This document shows, piece by piece, positions 6,397-8,093 of a DNA stretch of 8,093 nt (position 1 is the stretch's first letter; each line of letters opens with the position of its first letter). The DNA comes from Rhodospirillales bacterium (GTDB lineage: Bacteria; Pseudomonadota; Alphaproteobacteria; Rhodospirillales; Defluviicoccaceae): NCBI GenBank assembly GCA_026125865.1, contig JAHCKI010000099.1, forward strand, positions 1 to 8,093. Direction: 5' to 3'. Made by a program: the position numbers and the translations under genes. The notes below the pieces were generated by a model. The model made no database searches. It saw nothing but the letters and a program-made list of their open reading frames with translations, and was not told the DNA's origin.

Positions 6397-6990
6397 ATGA
6401 TGGGAACCGAACTTAACTCGACGGTTCCCATGGTGGCAGAAAACTCTGCAATCTCAATAGGGCGCGATGCAGCGCTGGATGAATACCGTAGAGCACGAGA
6501 GGGCGGCGCAGGTCACCATACAGCAAAACAGCGGGCTCTATATTCTTTCAGGCGAAACCGCCAAGATCTCTCCCCATGCGAAGCTGAGACGCTTCTTGGA
6601 CTGTATCTGAGGCAAGAACGCTGTTACAGCTCCTTTGGAGTAGCTTGGTCGTCATTCTTATCGGCAGTGCCCCTTTGGTGTGCCGTATTCACATTGGCCG
6701 CGTCGTCTGGAATTTTAGCGAGTTATGAGCTTGCGGATTGGAGCTGGTTTCAGAGGTCGGGCGGATTGATGGTGTTTGCAGGTGCGATGATGAGTGCGCG
6801 TCGATTCGTGCGGTTGGGGGTGCGAGGAGTGATGTACGAATCCCGAAACGAAGACTGGGGGCTCGCTGGCGATACATACGAAGATGAGGCTGACCGGAAT
6901 AGCGACTTGGACCTCGTTGCCGCTTCCTCAGGGCCGAGGATGGCCATAGTTGGAACTTTCATCGCCAGCTTCGGCGATCTTATCGGATGA
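6397..6990 (+). CDS. orphan small membrane protein of unknown function
   Basis: A 197-residue protein I do not recognise. An acidic/basic hydrophilic N-terminus (about 1-80) is followed by hydrophobic segments at about 86-108 (SFLSAVPLWCAVFTL) and 118-137 (QRSGGLMVFAGAM). A hydrophilic loop with many acidic residues spans about 147-178 (YESRNEDWGLAGDTYEDEAD), and a last hydrophobic segment lies at about 181-196 (MAIVGTFIASFGDLIG). The WFQRSGGLMVFAGA segment and terminal GTF-x4-GDL recall a pattern I associate with small uncharacterised bacterial membrane proteins; that is a recollection, not a search. Codon use (AGG, CTT, TCT, CTA, GCA) differs from the core genes, suggesting acquisition by transfer. 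The start is uncertain: 6397 and 6400 both lack a ribosome site, and the ATG at 6430 follows directly on a perfect inverted repeat. It stands alone among repeats, so context gives no partner. Confidence 0.72.
   Translation: MMGTELNSTVPMVAENSAISIGRDAALDEYRRAREGGAGHHTAKQRALYSFRRNRQDLSPCEAETLLGLYLRQERCYSSFGVAWSSFLSAVPLWCAVFTLAASSGILASYELADWSWFQRSGGLMVFAGAMMSARRFVRLGVRGVMYESRNEDWGLAGDTYEDEADRNSDLDLVAASSGPRMAIVGTFIASFGDLIG
6402..6429 (+). promoter_or_regulatory. perfect 8-base inverted repeat at the gene start
   Basis: GGGAACCG (6402-6409) and CGGTTCCC (6422-6429) are exact inverted repeats around a 12-base A+T-rich spacer. They end immediately before an in-frame ATG at 6430. This could be an operator or an mRNA hairpin controlling translation. 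If 6430 is the true start, the repeat is the leader; if 6397 is, the repeat lies inside the first codons. Confidence 0.45.
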
Positions 6991-7100
6991 AGACCGCTAC
7001 GTCCGACCGTGTCATCCACCTCACCGCCTTCATCGACCGTAATAGCGAATACGCCTCGGCCGGCGCCTCATCCGGCTTGACAGATTGCAGTCGCGCCTGG
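6980..7100 (-). pseudogene. possible C-terminal remnant of a minus-strand gene
   Basis: The minus-strand frame ending at a TAA at 6982-6980 reads KPDEAPAEAYSLLRSMKAV, then RWMTRSDVAVFIR before the stop. Its codon-position G+C (by hand about 58, 48 and 79 percent) looks coding, whereas the plus frame that starts by ATGA overlap at 6987 has first-position G+C below second. Upstream the frame runs into the REP-like arm at 7101-7120, so any gene is broken there. Product unknown; the region is short and the signal modest. Confidence 0.2.
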
Positions 7101-7415
7101 GGAAAAAAAGGTGTCATTCCTAATTTAGCGGCGCAGTCACCCGTTGGAAAAATGAACAATGGCGCCATTCGTTGTCCGTTTTGCTCAGGACTCACCAGAA
7201 AGCAGGCGGGTTTTACCGTGCCCTCCGCCGGTCCCTCGCTCACCCTTCCCTATGGACGCCGGGAACCTGTCCGCAAGGCCAAGCCGCCTGCGGCGGTCGC
7301 TGCGCGAGCCTTGCCAACAGAACCCCTGCGGCCATGACCGGGAAGCGCGAGGGACGGCTCCGGAACGCAGGCAAAACAACAAACTCCTGAAAAATGTGGA
7401 ATGGCACCTTTTTCC
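7101..7415. repeat. REP-like unit B with inverted arms
   Basis: Outer arms GGAAAAAAAGGTGTCATTCC (7101-7120) and GGAATGGCACCTTTTTCC (7398-7415) are inverted copies, apart from a two-base length difference in the A/T run and one mismatch. Between them are a 12-base palindrome AATGGCGCCATT (7159-7170), the 31-base core shared with unit A, and a 159-base insertion that interrupts this core. Arms of the form AAAAAGGTGYCATTCC resemble REP sequences associated with REP-associated tyrosine transposases. No transposase is in the window, so any mobilisation would be from elsewhere. Confidence 0.6.
7208..7366. mobile_element. 159-base rod-shaped palindromic insertion with 6-base target duplication
   Basis: The segment lies between two copies of GCAGGC (7202-7207 and 7367-7372). 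Removing it and one GCAGGC restores 31 bases identical to 6240-6270, which has a single GCAGGC. Inside, nested inverted repeats give a rod: GTCCCTCGC (7231-7239) with GCGAGGGAC (7347-7355); TTCCC with GGGAA; GGG-CTGT-GCAAGGC (7261-7279) with GCCTTGC-ACAG-CCC (7308-7326), with internal loops symmetric in size; and CCGCC (7284-7288) with GGCGG (7292-7296) at the tip. No coding capacity is evident. The structure suits a non-autonomous miniature element or structured RNA; family not recognised. Confidence 0.62.
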
Positions 7416-7416
7416 G

Positions 7417-7441
7417 GCGGATTTCGCTGAGGCTCATCCGC
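7417..7441 (+). repeat. small inverted repeat following unit B
   Basis: GCGGAT (7417-7422) and ATCCGC (7436-7441) surround a 13-base spacer and abut a perfect palindrome CGAGCGCGCTCG (7441-7452). It may belong to the REP-like unit. The remainder up to 7628 has open frames on both strands but nothing I recognise as a gene. Confidence 0.35.
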
Positions 7442-7628
7442 GAGCGCGCTCGAACGGACGTCTTGACGGACTTGCCATCACGGTCTATGTTCTTGTCTTG
7501 TTCTTTTTCATCGTTGATGGTAGACTGGCCAGGATTGTGATGGGATGTGCGCCGGCCGGGAATTGCGCTCGCCAGGGGGGCACGATTCCTATCCACATAC
7601 GGGTATTTTGTTTGGTATATTTTCACCA

Positions 7629-7880
7629 TTAGTAGATATTAACAAATTCAACACGTTAAAGCCATTTCTGCATACATTTGCATACAAATTCATACATGTT
7701 TCGCGCGTATTTTTACACATTCGCCGCATTGTCAGGAACTTACTCCTATTTTCGCTGTGTAAATCCGTGGCAAACCGCCCCAAAATCTGCAAGAAATGAA
7801 ACAAATACGGGCGAATATCACCTCGCGTCATTTCTCCTTATGGTTGCTCGTTGTGGCTGGCATTCCGAATAGCCTGGCCG
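7629..7880 (+). repeat. right diverged end copy
   Basis: This is the plus-strand partner of 5781-5535 (minus strand). It contains TGCATACATTTGCATACAAA from 7669 and ATTTCTCCTTATGGTT from 7830, in the same order and nearly the same spacing as the left copy. It includes the start of the frame at 7796. Similarity ends at about the SLA codons of that frame. Sequence between the two anchors is about 59 percent identical by hand count without gaps. Confidence 0.72.
7671..7696 (+). promoter_or_regulatory. three phased CATACA repeats
   Basis: CATACA occurs at 7671, 7681 and 7691, an exact 10-base period, with A/T-rich spacers TTTG and AATT. It lies 100-125 bases upstream of the ATG at 7796. Two of the three units are kept at the same place in the left copy. 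The conservation within otherwise diverged copies suggests a binding array for a regulator or recombination protein. Confidence 0.45.
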
Positions 7881-8093
7881 CCGTGGTGCCGGGTTCCGGG
7901 CCGAGCAGCGTCCGATTTGATGTCGCTCGGCAAGTGGTTCTTTTTCTGTTCATGCGACCTTCGGTCAGTTGCGGGGGTGATCGGCCGCTGATACCCTTAA
8001 ACGGACCCAAAAAAGGGCTTATCGACCCGACTGGATCGCAGCCGGACGACGAAACGTGCATTGGCAGTACACCATGGGTCCGGGAGGAGACAC
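7796..8093 (+). CDS. possible secreted/exported protein, N-terminal part (runs off window)
   Basis: From the ATG at 7796 the frame stays open for 99 codons to the window edge; the nearest upstream in-frame stop is at 7760-7762. The start MKQIRANITSRHFSLWLLVV, then AGIPNSLAAVVPGSG, resembles a signal peptide: basic n-region, hydrophobic core at about residues 14-22 and a SLA-A cleavage-like site near 29. After that I recognise nothing. Third-position G+C looks modest. No good Shine-Dalgarno sequence precedes the ATG. The left end copy preserves an aligned ATG and a similar hydrophobic peptide, which favours descent from a real gene. The frame after residue 30 may nonetheless be decayed, and a strong ribosome site near the edge suggests the functional gene starts just outside. 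Confidence 0.35.
   Translation, partial: MKQIRANITSRHFSLWLLVVAGIPNSLAAVVPGSGPSSVRFDVARQVVLFLFMRPSVSCGGDRPLIPLNGPKKGLIDPTGSQPDDETCIGSTPWVREET
8082..8089 (+). promoter_or_regulatory. strong Shine-Dalgarno sequence at the right edge
   Basis: GGGAGGAG followed by ACAC at the last base of the window is an excellent ribosome-binding site. A start codon in the next one to four bases outside would be ideally spaced. This competes with the reading of 7796-8093 as coding, where the same bases would be Arg-Glu-Glu-Thr codons. Confidence 0.4.

Noticed and set aside
5883..6416. 177-codon plus-strand frame
   Set aside because: Crosses the REP-like unit and the hairpin, lacks a ribosome site, changes composition midway and shows no domain.
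6397..6990. Orphan membrane gene as part of an antiphage defence or toxin-antitoxin system
   Set aside because: No partner gene, sensor, nuclease or antitoxin frame lies beside it; a defence label would be guesswork.
6987..7337. Frame beginning by ATGA overlap with the orphan membrane gene stop
   Set aside because: It reads through the REP arm and into the palindromic insertion, and its codon-position composition is not coding-like. The overlap is probably coincidental.
5535..7880. Composite transposon or integrative element proper
   Set aside because: No transposase, integrase, or clean target-site duplication at the outer edges was seen, and the end copies are far too diverged for a recent insertion.
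1..8093. tRNA, rRNA or known riboswitch
   Set aside because: No cloverleaf, TTCGANTC-type arm or recognisable riboswitch core was found by eye on either strand.

Overview
The window is G+C-rich bacterial chromosome, most likely from an alphaproteobacterium close to Rhodospirillales. I infer this from gene content and order (truA next to a dapE-dapD-pyrimidine 5'-nucleotidase cluster), the dense packing and the strongly G/C third codon positions of the core genes. Nothing in the window fixes the genus.

Layout. Positions 1-5460 are core genome. The C-terminal end of truA (plus strand) converges on a minus-strand cluster which, read in its own direction, is: HAD pyrimidine 5'-nucleotidase (2839-3552), dapD (1906-2745), dapE (707-1873) and an unnamed five-helix membrane protein (144-722). 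DapD and DapE are the succinylase-branch enzymes of lysine/meso-diaminopimelate synthesis: tetrahydrodipicolinate is succinylated by DapD and, after a transaminase not in the window, desuccinylated by DapE. The membrane protein gene overlaps the dapE end and so is probably translated with it. Divergent from the nucleotidase gene is a 558-residue PAS / degenerate GGDEF / intact EAL protein (3784-5460), a predicted cytosolic c-di-GMP phosphodiesterase.

Positions 5461 to about 7880 are a low-density accessory stretch of patchy base composition. It holds one orphan small membrane protein gene (6397-6990) with codon use unlike the core, two related REP-like repeat units, a 159-base rod-shaped palindromic insertion, and, at its two ends, a pair of diverged inverted copies of one sequence of about 220-250 bases. 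Each end copy carries CATACA repeats spaced exactly 10 bases apart. The right-hand copy leads into an open frame with a signal-peptide-like start that runs off the window (7796 onward). The left-hand copy keeps only a stub of the same peptide and is cut off at the end of the EAL gene.

The most interesting signals are non-coding: the paired diverged end copies, and the palindromic element whose insertion point is documented by an uninterrupted sister repeat 0.95 kb upstream. No tRNA, rRNA, CRISPR array, transposase or integrase gene was seen.
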